62,082 bases of DNA, taken from NCBI GenBank assembly GCA_910589555.1, contig CAJUTE010000001.1, positions 1 to 62,082 on the forward strand, in the 5' to 3' direction. Position numbers and translations under genes: made by a program. This stretch comes from an uncultured Muribaculum sp. (GTDB lineage: Bacteria > Bacteroidota > Bacteroidia > Bacteroidales > Muribaculaceae). Below, in pieces: positions 8,886 through 16,925 of the stretch (within the stretch, counting starts at the first letter, position 1; each line of letters begins with the position of its first letter). The notes beneath the pieces are model-generated. The model did no database searches. It saw nothing but the letters and a program-made list of their open reading frames with translations, and was not told the DNA's origin.

Positions 8886-10298
8886 TTAGAATTGGAAATA
8901 TATAAACTGACCGCCTTGGAATTTCGCGCAAAGCAGGATTATAACAATCAGCACAGCAGTCCATCCGGCGCTGACATACACATTGGGATGACTCGTAAAT
9001 GCCATTCGCTTCGTGCCGCATTCATTACGCAGCTCATGAAGCATCAGCAGCATGATAAGAAGCAGCGGAAGCGCTATATCAGGCTTCCCGTCGCCATTAA
9101 AGAGCATTCCATGCGGATGAAGCATACGGCTGAAAGCGATCTTGGCATCAGCCAACGAATTGGCTCGGAACAACACCCAGCCAAACATGGACAACACAAA
9201 TGTCACAATAACGCCGATGACCACGCCTACACGTTGCAAGGGGAATTTCCACGGGATAAATTTACGCTTCAGCGAAAGAGCCACCTGCAATGCTCCATGA
9301 TAAGCGCCCCATGCCACAAAAGTCCAGTTGGCGCCATGCCATAACCCGCTCACCAAAAATGTCACGAAAAGATTACGCTGGTGACGGGTAGTAGAGCATC
9401 GGCTCCCCCCGAGAGGAATATAGACATAATCAGAAAACCACGACGAAAGACTGATGTGCCAGCGGCGCCAAAAATCCTTTACGTCACGGGCAAGATAAGG
9501 CTGCCGGAAATTCTGCATAAGCGTAAACCCCACACAGCGTGCCGTGCCGATCGCTATAAGGGAATAGCCCCCGAAATCGCAAAATATCTGGAACGTGAAG
9601 AAAAATGTGGCAAGCCATATACTCACCCCATTATGCATCTCTATGTTATTATAGACCGCGTTCACATAAGGAGCCACACTCTCGGCTATGCAAAGTTTCA
9701 TGAAAAATCCCCACACCATCATTTTGATGCCTTCGAGCAGATTGTACCCGTTAAACCGATGGACATCATGAAACTGCGGCAACAGATTTTTGGCACGCTC
9801 GATAGGTCCGGCAACAAGTTGAGGGAAAAAAGCCACGAAAAGACAGTAGGTGAGCAAACTCCGCTCTGGCTTCAGGTCACCCCTATACACATCGATCGTA
9901 TATCCCACCGCCTGAAACGTGTAAAATGATATTCCCACAGGCAACAGCAACGTGAACTCAGGAACGTGCATCGCAATCCCGGCTGCAGTCATTGCATCAT
10001 GAAGCGACTGAGCGGCAAAACCAAGATATTTGTAGGTGAACAGGATGCCAAGATTAAGCACAAGACACAGCACGAGCCACAACTTCCGGCGGTCATGGTC
10101 ACGGAACATCAGCATTCCGCAGCCCCACGTGGTGACCGATGATATAAGTATCAGCAGCGCATAGACCGGCTCCCAGCTCATATAGAAATAATAACTCGCC
10201 GCAAGCAACATCGGATTGCGCCACCTGTCGGGCAAAATCCAATAAAGCAGCACTACTGCCGGAAAAAACACAAGAAACTGTAACGAGTTAAACAGCAT
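8886..10298 (-). CDS. MBOAT family membrane O-acyltransferase
   Basis: This 470-residue polytopic protein has about ten hydrophobic segments and the AlgI/DltB/PatA signatures DFWRRWHISLSSWFSDY and SGLWHGANWTFVAWG, the latter carrying the invariant catalytic His. MBOAT enzymes of this type take an acyl group from a cytosolic donor and carry it across the inner membrane for O-acylation of polysaccharides. It is the first gene of a tight four-gene operon with two SGNH proteins and a beta-barrel protein, all on the minus strand. The substrate cannot be told from the sequence; cell-surface polysaccharide acetylation is the likely job. Confidence 0.88.
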   Translation of the reverse strand: MLFNSLQFLVFFPAVVLLYWILPDRWRNPMLLAASYYFYMSWEPVYALLILISSVTTWGCGMLMFRDHDRRKLWLVLCLVLNLGILFTYKYLGFAAQSLHDAMTAAGIAMHVPEFTLLLPVGISFYTFQAVGYTIDVYRGDLKPERSLLTYCLFVAFFPQLVAGPIERAKNLLPQFHDVHRFNGYNLLEGIKMMVWGFFMKLCIAESVAPYVNAVYNNIEMHNGVSIWLATFFFTFQIFCDFGGYSLIAIGTARCVGFTLMQNFRQPYLARDVKDFWRRWHISLSSWFSDYVYIPLGGSRCSTTRHQRNLFVTFLVSGLWHGANWTFVAWGAYHGALQVALSLKRKFIPWKFPLQRVGVVIGVIVTFVLSMFGWVLFRANSLADAKIAFSRMLHPHGMLFNGDGKPDIALPLLLIMLLMLHELRNECGTKRMAFTSHPNVYVSAGWTAVLIVIILLCAKFQGGQFIYFQF

Positions 10299-10335
10299 TT
10301 AAGGAGTCTATGATTCTGAGGTTGTTAAATTCACA

Positions 10336-10366
10336 CAAAGTTAAGACATTTGCTTTATTCCGCAAA
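10336..10366 (-). promoter_or_regulatory. Promoter of the MBOAT operon
   Basis: On the minus strand TTTG (10363-10366) and TAACTTTG (10336-10343) are 19 bases apart. The expected start of transcription is about 30 bases before the MBOAT ATG. Confidence 0.7.
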
Positions 10367-10393
10367 TACTCAGCGCCAATTTGCATGGGCACA

Positions 10394-10425
10394 AAATAAG
10401 CCGGGGTGGATGCCCCGGCTTATTT
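10394..10425. terminator. Intrinsic terminator of the aquaporin gene
   Basis: A 13-bp GC-rich perfect stem (10394-10406 with 10413-10425) with a 6-nt loop sits just after the stop of the minus-strand aquaporin gene. The AT ends of the stem supply the T-rich tail on either strand. Confidence 0.8.
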
Positions 10426-10445
10426 GTGTTTCGTGGAAAGGGGGA

Positions 10446-11150
10446 TTATTCCGCGTCCTTGCGGCAGTTGCAGCGTGCCACGAGCGACCAGATGACCACT
10501 GCGAGAGCGGCGCCGGCGAGAGGACCCACCACCATCACCCAGAAATCGCCCCATGCGTTGGGCGAGAAAAGAGCCGGACCGAAGCTGCGGGCGGGGTTCA
10601 CCGAGCAATTGTCGACAGGAATACCTACGATGTTCACCAGTCCCAAGGCAAGACCGATGGCAAGACCGGCAAAGTTGCCGAAACCTCTCTTTTCATCGGT
10701 GGCGCCGAGGATGATGAGCACAAAGAACATGGTGAGCAGAATCTCGCTCAACAATGCCATGCCCTGACTCACGCCCGGCTGACACACGTTGGTGGCAAGG
10801 AAATTATCGCTTTGCGGAGTTGTGCCGCCAAATGCGAACTCAGTGCCGCCTATGTTCCAGAACCAGAAAAGCAACGCGCCACCTAAAGCAGCGCCGATGA
10901 GCTGTGCCACCACATAGCCCGCGAAATCCTTGAACGACATTTTGCATGAAAGCAACATGGCGAACGACACCGCCGGATTCACATGGCAACCTGAAATATT
11001 GCCGATGCAATAGCAGAGACACACAAGGACAAGACCAAAACAGAGTCCGATTCCGAGAACACCGATAGAAGGACCCGCCAGAACGGCGCTACCACACGCG
11101 AGAAGAACCAGGAACATGGTTCCGAACATCTCGGCAAGATACTTTTTCAT
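10446..11150 (-). CDS. aqpZ: Aquaporin Z-like water channel (MIP family)
   Basis: This 234-residue membrane protein has six hydrophobic helices and both MIP half-helices: CHVNPAVSFAM after the second helix and CSVNPARSFGP after the fifth. The Arg following the second NPA is the conserved selectivity residue. Length and the SVNPARS motif fit AqpZ rather than the longer glycerol facilitators, so water transport is the best guess. It lies between its own terminator at 10394 and the terminator of fucO at 11213, so it is a separate unit. A sizeable insertion-like loop (FAFGGTTPQSDNFLATNVCQ) precedes the fourth helix. Confidence 0.88.
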   Translation of the reverse strand: MKKYLAEMFGTMFLVLLACGSAVLAGPSIGVLGIGLCFGLVLVCLCYCIGNISGCHVNPAVSFAMLLSCKMSFKDFAGYVVAQLIGAALGGALLFWFWNIGGTEFAFGGTTPQSDNFLATNVCQPGVSQGMALLSEILLTMFFVLIILGATDEKRGFGNFAGLAIGLALGLVNIVGIPVDNCSVNPARSFGPALFSPNAWGDFWVMVVGPLAGAALAVVIWSLVARCNCRKDAE

Positions 11151-11212
11151 AATTAAGTTTTTTAGTTAATAGTAAATTATTTAGTTAGGGATATAGAGGG
11201 TGCTATAAAGAC

Positions 11213-11253
11213 AAAAAACGCGGAGTCTGCCCGGACTTGCCGGGCAGCCCCGC
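11213..11253 (-). terminator. Intrinsic terminator of fucO
   Basis: On the minus strand a GC-rich hairpin with an 8-bp core (11240-11247 with 11227-11234), extended by a second stem block, is followed by a run of T (11218 down to 11213). It lies about 25 bases past the fucO stop. Confidence 0.85.
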
Positions 11254-11276
11254 AATCTGACACTATAATATATATC

Positions 11277-12431
11277 TTATAATACTTTCTTGTACAGAGC
11301 CTCAATGTCAGCGAGGGTCACGTCACGAGGATTGCCCGGAGTGCAGACATCGGCAATAGCCTGTGCGGAAAGCGCGGGAATATCCTTCTCGGTGATTCCG
11401 ATCTCGCTCAAATGCTGCGGAATGCCCACCTTGATGGAAAGAGCCTTAACGGCGTCGCAAGCAGCCTGCGAAGCTTCCTCCTTGCTCATGCCCTCGATGT
11501 TGACACCCATAGCCTCGGCAATCTTTGGATACTTGTCAAGGCAAGCAGGCATATTCCACTCCATGATAGTGGGGAGAAGAAGAGCGTTTGCCACTCCGTG
11601 AGGCACATCGAAGAGCGAACCCATCGGGTGAGCCATACCATGCACAAGTCCCAGACCTACATTGGAGAACGCCATGCCGGCTACGTATTGAGCCACTGCC
11701 ATACCATCGCGCGCCTCGGCATTGGAGGGCTCGGCAACAGCAGTCGGGAGATAGCGGCTGATCATGCGGATAGCCTCGATCTCAAACATATCCGACAACG
11801 ACCATGCAGCCTTAGTGATATAACCCTCAATGGCATGAGTCAACGCGTCCATACCGGTTGCGGCGGTCAAGCTTGCCGGAAGAGAATACATGAGCTCGGC
11901 ATCGATGATAGCTACTGCGGGGATGTCGTTAGGATCCACGCACACCATCTTCTTCTGAGTCTTCTCGTCGATGATCACATAGTTGATTGTAGTCTCAGCG
12001 GCAGTTCCGGCTGTGGTGGGAAGGGCGATCATAGGCACGCTCTTGTGCTTGGTGGGAGCACAACCTTCAAGCGACACGATATCGCCGAACTCCGGATTAT
12101 TGATAACGATACCTACAGCTTTGGCAGTGTCGATCGACGAACCGCCTCCGATGGCGATGATAAAATCGGCTCCGGCATTCTTATATGCCTCGATACCGGC
12201 AAGAACATTAGACACTGTGGGATTAGGCTTCACATCGCTGAATACGGCGTATGGGATATTAGCCTCATCAAGCACGTCGGTCACCATCTTGGCTACACCG
12301 AATTTAACCAATCCTGCGTCGGTCACCACAAGAGCCTTGTTTTTGCCCAATCGTTCAACCACTGCTGGCAACTCTTTGCGAGCGCCGGGACCAAAGTAAG
12401 ATACTTCGTTAAGAATAAATCTATTTACCAT
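11277..12431 (-). CDS. fucO: Lactaldehyde reductase / iron-containing alcohol dehydrogenase
   Basis: The 384-residue length and sequence fit group III Fe-dependent alcohol dehydrogenases of the FucO type. The nucleotide-binding motif IIAIGGGSSIDTAKA and the metal-binding signatures TGMDALTHAIEGY and GLVHGMAHPMGSLFDVPHG (Asp and three His ligands) are present. FucO reduces L-lactaldehyde from fucose or rhamnose breakdown to 1,2-propanediol with NADH. No fucose or rhamnose kinase or aldolase is adjacent, so the substrate is inferred from sequence resemblance alone. The start at 12431 (MVNRFILNEVSYFG) matches the family. Confidence 0.88.
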   Translation of the reverse strand: MVNRFILNEVSYFGPGARKELPAVVERLGKNKALVVTDAGLVKFGVAKMVTDVLDEANIPYAVFSDVKPNPTVSNVLAGIEAYKNAGADFIIAIGGGSSIDTAKAVGIVINNPEFGDIVSLEGCAPTKHKSVPMIALPTTAGTAAETTINYVIIDEKTQKKMVCVDPNDIPAVAIIDAELMYSLPASLTAATGMDALTHAIEGYITKAAWSLSDMFEIEAIRMISRYLPTAVAEPSNAEARDGMAVAQYVAGMAFSNVGLGLVHGMAHPMGSLFDVPHGVANALLLPTIMEWNMPACLDKYPKIAEAMGVNIEGMSKEEASQAACDAVKALSIKVGIPQHLSEIGITEKDIPALSAQAIADVCTPGNPRDVTLADIEALYKKVL

Positions 12432-12462
12432 GTTTTGTTGTAATACGGATTAACTGATTTTG

Positions 12463-12493
12463 CAAATTTAAGCATAAATTTATAAAAATCAAC
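12463..12493 (-). promoter_or_regulatory. Candidate promoter of fucO
   Basis: On the minus strand TAAATTTG (12463-12470) fits the -7 consensus. A GTTG at 12490-12493, 19 bases away, is a weak -33 element. The predicted start is about 25 bases before the ATG. Confidence 0.5.
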
Positions 12494-12515
12494 TTCATCT
12501 CATCATATTAAAACA

Positions 12516-12555
12516 AAAAAGTCCTTGGATCGATCATGGATTCCAAGGACTTTTT
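12516..12555. terminator. Terminator at the end of the susC-GH5 operon
   Basis: A 14-bp perfect stem (12516-12529 with 12542-12555) with A-run and T-run arms gives a bidirectional intrinsic terminator just after the GH5 stop. Confidence 0.85.
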
Positions 12556-12570
12556 AGTTAAAAATTATTT

Positions 12571-14340
12571 TTAGTAAGGATAGTTGCCTTCTGCCGCTCC
12601 CTTCATGATTCCGGCAAGATTCTTCTGATCCTTGACAGTGCCGTCCTCACGGTTGAAGATGCCCCATTCCGCTGACCAGGTGGTCTTATCCCAATAGAAC
12701 GGTATGACGCCGTTGTTCTTGGCACTCTTAACAACATAGGAGTGGTAGTAAGCGCGTGAATCCTCATGGCGTGCCTGCTGATCAGGATCGTCAATGCCGC
12801 GACGCATAGCGCCATATTCGCCAAGCACCACAGGGATGCCTTTGCTCACATAGGCGTTCTTAAGCTTGCCCATCATGTCGTCAACCACGCTCTCTTCGCC
12901 CCAAGTGCAATTTCTCACCGATCCTTCAACATGGTAATCAGCACCCCAGAACCACTTAACGTATGTGCTCCATGCGCCATCTTTGTCCATAATGGAGAAA
13001 TCTGACGGATCATAGAAGTGAGCCTCCACCATCAGGTGGCCGTCGCTCGGATCAACAGGCAGATAGGATGCCCACTTGACAGCCTCGGCGATGTTGGTGG
13101 CAGGAGTCTGCACGATAAGAGTGCGGTTGATGTTCGAGCCGCCGGTGGCGCGCACGGCATCAATAAACGCCTGCGCATAAGCAGTGACGGTCTGATAAGA
13201 TGTAGCGTCAAATTTCTTGCCGCTGTTCATCTCGTTCATACCCACCTCATTTGAGCCGGCAAACAACAGATGATGGTCAAACTCGCCGAGCTTCGTGGCT
13301 ATCTGCGTCCAGATAGCTTTCTGCTTGTCGGCAGTCTCCTGCTTGAAACCGTCAAAGATGTGGTCCTCAAGCCAGCCTCCGTCCCAATGGGCGTTAACGA
13401 TAGCATACATTCCATTGTCCACAACCATCTTCACCACTTCATGTACACGGTCAAGCCATGCATCGTTGATCTTATGGGTGGCGGGATCCACTATATACTG
13501 GCTCCACGCGCAAGGAATACGCACGGCGTTGAATCCTGCGTTCTTGATGCCCTGGATGTATGCCTCATTGATTTTGGGAGCTCCCCAAGCGGTCTCGCCG
13601 GTAGCGGGATTGGAATCGCCGGTAGCCTCCATGGTATTGCCGATATTGACCCCGACATACATATCGCGGGCTATGGCGATAGCCGATGGCATAGCTGTGA
13701 TGTCGACCGACTCCTGCGACACGGCAACAGTAGCCTTGACGCTGTTGTCTGATGCAAGAGCGATCACAACCTCGCCCTGACGCGCATCTCCGGTGCGGTT
13801 GGCTGCTACGGCAAACTTGATCACACCCGGTGTCAACGCCCTGCCGGCAACCTCTGTCATCCATTCGGGAGCTGTCACCTTGACATCACCCGTCGACTGA
13901 TATGCCACTTCCACGCTTCCGCCTTCAGGCAATAGCGTCAACGAATTGGCGCTCACGAGCACGCCATCCCTGTAGGACTGCTTCACGGTCACGGTCTGCG
14001 ACTCATTGCCAGCTACAATCTTGATTGTTCCGGTGCGGTCATCATAGCCGGTATTCTCATCGACCGACACTTGAGCCACATATATGTTGGCGCTTTCGCC
14101 ATTCTTTTCAAAATCCGTCACATGGAGCCACTCCGAGTCCGACGTGGCAACGGGAAGCGATGCCGCGCGCACATATATGGAGCGTGATGATTCAGTCTTC
14201 AGATAATCAAGACTGGCATCGCTCACAGTGAACGAGGTTTCATCAGAAATAGGACCACGCTTGTCGTCATCGTCATCACATGATGCAAGACACACCGAAG
14301 CGCCGATAACAAAGAAAGATAATAATGATCTTAGATTCAT
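12571..14340 (-). CDS. GH5 endo-beta-glucanase (probable endo-xyloglucanase) surface lipoprotein with BACON domains
   Basis: From the ATG at 14340 the product has 589 residues; an in-frame ATG further upstream would spoil the signal peptide. The lipobox LASC is followed by DDDDDK, a strong surface-export signal. Two BACON-like domains cover about residues 30-130 and 130-215. The GH5 catalytic domain follows: NIGNTMEA, the acid/base Glu365 in GSNEVG, the AHFYDP motif and nucleophile Glu508 in VVLGEYGAM. NEV replaces the usual NEP, which I recall from GH5_4 xyloglucanases but cannot check here. It is the last gene of the susC operon and should make the first cuts in the polysaccharide at the cell surface. 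Confidence 0.88.
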   Translation of the reverse strand: MNLRSLLSFFVIGASVCLASCDDDDDKRGPISDETSFTVSDASLDYLKTESSRSIYVRAASLPVATSDSEWLHVTDFEKNGESANIYVAQVSVDENTGYDDRTGTIKIVAGNESQTVTVKQSYRDGVLVSANSLTLLPEGGSVEVAYQSTGDVKVTAPEWMTEVAGRALTPGVIKFAVAANRTGDARQGEVVIALASDNSVKATVAVSQESVDITAMPSAIAIARDMYVGVNIGNTMEATGDSNPATGETAWGAPKINEAYIQGIKNAGFNAVRIPCAWSQYIVDPATHKINDAWLDRVHEVVKMVVDNGMYAIVNAHWDGGWLEDHIFDGFKQETADKQKAIWTQIATKLGEFDHHLLFAGSNEVGMNEMNSGKKFDATSYQTVTAYAQAFIDAVRATGGSNINRTLIVQTPATNIAEAVKWASYLPVDPSDGHLMVEAHFYDPSDFSIMDKDGAWSTYVKWFWGADYHVEGSVRNCTWGEESVVDDMMGKLKNAYVSKGIPVVLGEYGAMRRGIDDPDQQARHEDSRAYYHSYVVKSAKNNGVIPFYWDKTTWSAEWGIFNREDGTVKDQKNLAGIMKGAAEGNYPY

Positions 14341-14362
14341 ATTGATTAAAGGGTGTTTAAGC

Positions 14363-14396
14363 GGAGAGAGCCGGAAAAAAGGCTCCGGCTCTCTCC
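14363..14396 (-). promoter_or_regulatory. Intercistronic hairpin between surface lipoprotein and GH5 genes
   Basis: A perfect 12-bp GC-rich stem (14363-14374 with 14385-14396) fills the gap between the two genes. It has no following T run on the minus strand. It therefore looks like an mRNA-stability or partial-termination element, not a full terminator. Confidence 0.6.
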
Positions 14397-14406
14397 TCAT
14401 GAAATA

Positions 14407-16902
14407 TTATTCTACACGCACTATGTGCACTTGAGCCTTGATGCCGTCGGCATTTCCGCCGTTGGCTTTTACAAGATCAAAGATATCTACTGCAAGACAC
14501 ATCGAGCCGCTGGCGTTGGTGGCGCCTTCCCATGTTGCAGTATAGACACCGTCGCCACTGACTTTGCAAGTTCTCTGCTCACCCCAAGAGCTGATGCCCC
14601 AGTCATTGCAAGCGTAGCCTATCGACGCGTCAAACTCCCCTGCGGGAATCCCTTCGATTGAGAACACAACCTCAACCTTCTTGGCAAAAGTGATGAGTGT
14701 GGGATCCATACCCTCGCATCCCCAAGGATTGACAAGAGTGATGCGGTAATCATTAGCGCCTTCAGGAGCGTAGCTCACCTTTGAGTTGTCAAACGGCAGC
14801 TTGTGGTCAGAATTATCAGTTTTAACCTCGATAAGCTTACAGGTCACACCTGATGCATCGCCGTTAAGCGCCGTAGCCATTCCGAGAATATCGACCACGA
14901 GACACATTGACCCGCTGTCATTGGTAGCGCCGTTCCACACCGCGGTGTAAGTACCGTCGCCGTTCACTTTGCAAGACACCTGCTCGCCCCAGGAATTGAC
15001 TCCCCAGTCATTGCAAGCATAGCCTATAGCGGCGCCAAATTCGCCTGCCGGAACTCCGGCGATGGCAAATGTCACTTCAACCGATTTCTTGAAATTGACG
15101 AGTGTGGGATCCATACCTTCACATCCCCAAGGATTGAAGATGGTGATACGGTAATTGTCGCCGTCGATGCCACAAGACACCTTGTCCTTATCAAATTCAA
15201 TCGGGTCAGAAGAGCCGCGGTATTGCAACCACAGTTTCTCCGAGATGTAATTCATACCCATCTGGGCATCGTCACCTTCACGAAGCACACAGAGCTGGAA
15301 CTTGTCGGGAGTAAGCGACAGAATATTAAGATTGGTAGTGAGGTTGGAGTAAGCTCCGGGGGTGTGAAGAGCTTCAGCATTCTCAAATGAGATGGTGCGG
15401 TCAGCCTCGTTAACTGTATAGGTTCCGTCAAACACCTTGTTGGCGGCTGCGTCCTCAACATGGACAGTACCGTCGGCATTCAAGGTCATCTTGCCGAGAC
15501 GCTGGGCTTCAAAACCGATCCAGGCTGAAATGTCGCTCCATTTTGCAAGCCATGACCAGAACGACGCACTGAGTTCGCCATTGCTCACAGTGTTCCAGTT
15601 GGCACCACCGTAATAATAGTGGGGACCATCGTAGAAGAAGCAGCTTCCGGTCTCATCAAGGTCGATGTACCAGGTGTTGTAAAGATATTCCTTGTGGAAT
15701 TCCACGGGCACCTTCTTAACAGGACGGATTGAAAGAGCGACGTTGCGAGGTGAAGTCTCAAGACCCACCGACGCAGGATTGATCTGGATAGTGCGGGCAA
15801 AGTCGAGAGTGTCTGCCTGACCGATCCAATAATTACCCACTGCATCAGCATCGCTTACGGTTTCACCATAGCGGCTGCCGGCTGCCGGAAGGAAGATAGA
15901 GTTACCGTTGTCGGCAGTGAACTTCATACCCTGAACACCGTTCACGGTAGTCCATTCATGGGTGGTGAGCATCATGAGCTCGCGCACTTCATCGGCAACA
16001 GGCATACGTCCGGTGCCGGCTAAAAACGCTGCGTCATTGACAGTCCCGTAGATATCGGAATCCAACGGATAATCCTCTATATCGATTGAATTTTCAATCG
16101 CGCTGGTAGCGCCGTAGCCTATATATGAGCCGATCTCTTCAGGAGCCTCGGCGCCAAGGTTGGCTGATGCCCACATGACCGACAGCCCGAGATCCACATA
16201 CTCTATCGCGGGAGCAAGTGTGGTGAAACTCTTGGTTTCGCCAAACACCACGCCGTCGCCGAGCTTCACGTAGGGAGCATAATAGTAGGTGGTCGAGGGG
16301 AGCAATCCTGCGACAGGCACTGAGATAGCGCCGTTCTGTATTGTTCCGCCCACATTGAAGCCATTCTTAACCTCATCGGCGACAAGGGCAAGCTTGACAC
16401 CGGCGGCAGGCTCAACTGGCACACCGTCGATTGCCGATACCGTTGCCGATACCGTTGCCTTTGCGGCAGTCACATTGTCGACCGCAGGAGCATTCACCTT
16501 CGCGTCGACAGTCACAAACGATTTAACCTCGCCATAATATGACACCTTGCCTTGAAGGGTCACAAACGAGCAATAATAGTAGGTGTTGTTTGCCTCAAGC
16601 TGATCGGTGGTTGCCGAGATGACACCATCGGTCAAGGTGCCTATCACCTCCACACCGTCAACTTTAGGATCGGCGTTGAGCGAGTAGAGGGCTCCCACTT
16701 TATAAGAGGAGGGAACGCTCTTCTCAAGACCGCTTACCAAGCCTTTCATGGTAGCAGAACAAGCTGTGAATTCAGCATCGGATGTCACCACTTCCTTAAC
16801 GACTGGAGTGGTATTGACAGTCACATCGTCATCGTCACACGCCGTGAATGCGAACATTCCCATCATGGCGAACAACAGTGAGTTGAATATTTTAGTTTTC
16901 AT
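14407..16902 (-). CDS. Large modular surface glycan-binding lipoprotein
   Basis: This 831-residue protein has a lipobox (FTACDDDD, acidic export signal). Two Fn3-like domains (about residues 35-130 and 135-225) are followed by a FISUMP-type region (EYVDLGLSVMWASANLG, about 230-395). Next comes a beta-sandwich-like module (about 405-560), then two near-copies of a roughly 90-residue C-terminal module (about 580-670 and 720-812). The copies share NPWGCEGMDPTL and IGYACNDWG. Related modules occur in the neighbouring lipoprotein at 16926-18800. It occupies the position of SGBP-B in known loci, so it probably binds the polysaccharide at the cell surface. No catalytic motif is seen. Confidence 0.75.
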   Translation of the reverse strand: MKTKIFNSLLFAMMGMFAFTACDDDDVTVNTTPVVKEVVTSDAEFTACSATMKGLVSGLEKSVPSSYKVGALYSLNADPKVDGVEVIGTLTDGVISATTDQLEANNTYYYCSFVTLQGKVSYYGEVKSFVTVDAKVNAPAVDNVTAAKATVSATVSAIDGVPVEPAAGVKLALVADEVKNGFNVGGTIQNGAISVPVAGLLPSTTYYYAPYVKLGDGVVFGETKSFTTLAPAIEYVDLGLSVMWASANLGAEAPEEIGSYIGYGATSAIENSIDIEDYPLDSDIYGTVNDAAFLAGTGRMPVADEVRELMMLTTHEWTTVNGVQGMKFTADNGNSIFLPAAGSRYGETVSDADAVGNYWIGQADTLDFARTIQINPASVGLETSPRNVALSIRPVKKVPVEFHKEYLYNTWYIDLDETGSCFFYDGPHYYYGGANWNTVSNGELSASFWSWLAKWSDISAWIGFEAQRLGKMTLNADGTVHVEDAAANKVFDGTYTVNEADRTISFENAEALHTPGAYSNLTTNLNILSLTPDKFQLCVLREGDDAQMGMNYISEKLWLQYRGSSDPIEFDKDKVSCGIDGDNYRITIFNPWGCEGMDPTLVNFKKSVEVTFAIAGVPAGEFGAAIGYACNDWGVNSWGEQVSCKVNGDGTYTAVWNGATNDSGSMCLVVDILGMATALNGDASGVTCKLIEVKTDNSDHKLPFDNSKVSYAPEGANDYRITLVNPWGCEGMDPTLITFAKKVEVVFSIEGIPAGEFDASIGYACNDWGISSWGEQRTCKVSGDGVYTATWEGATNASGSMCLAVDIFDLVKANGGNADGIKAQVHIVRVE

Positions 16903-16925
16903 TTGTAAATGTTCTGTTTTTAAGG

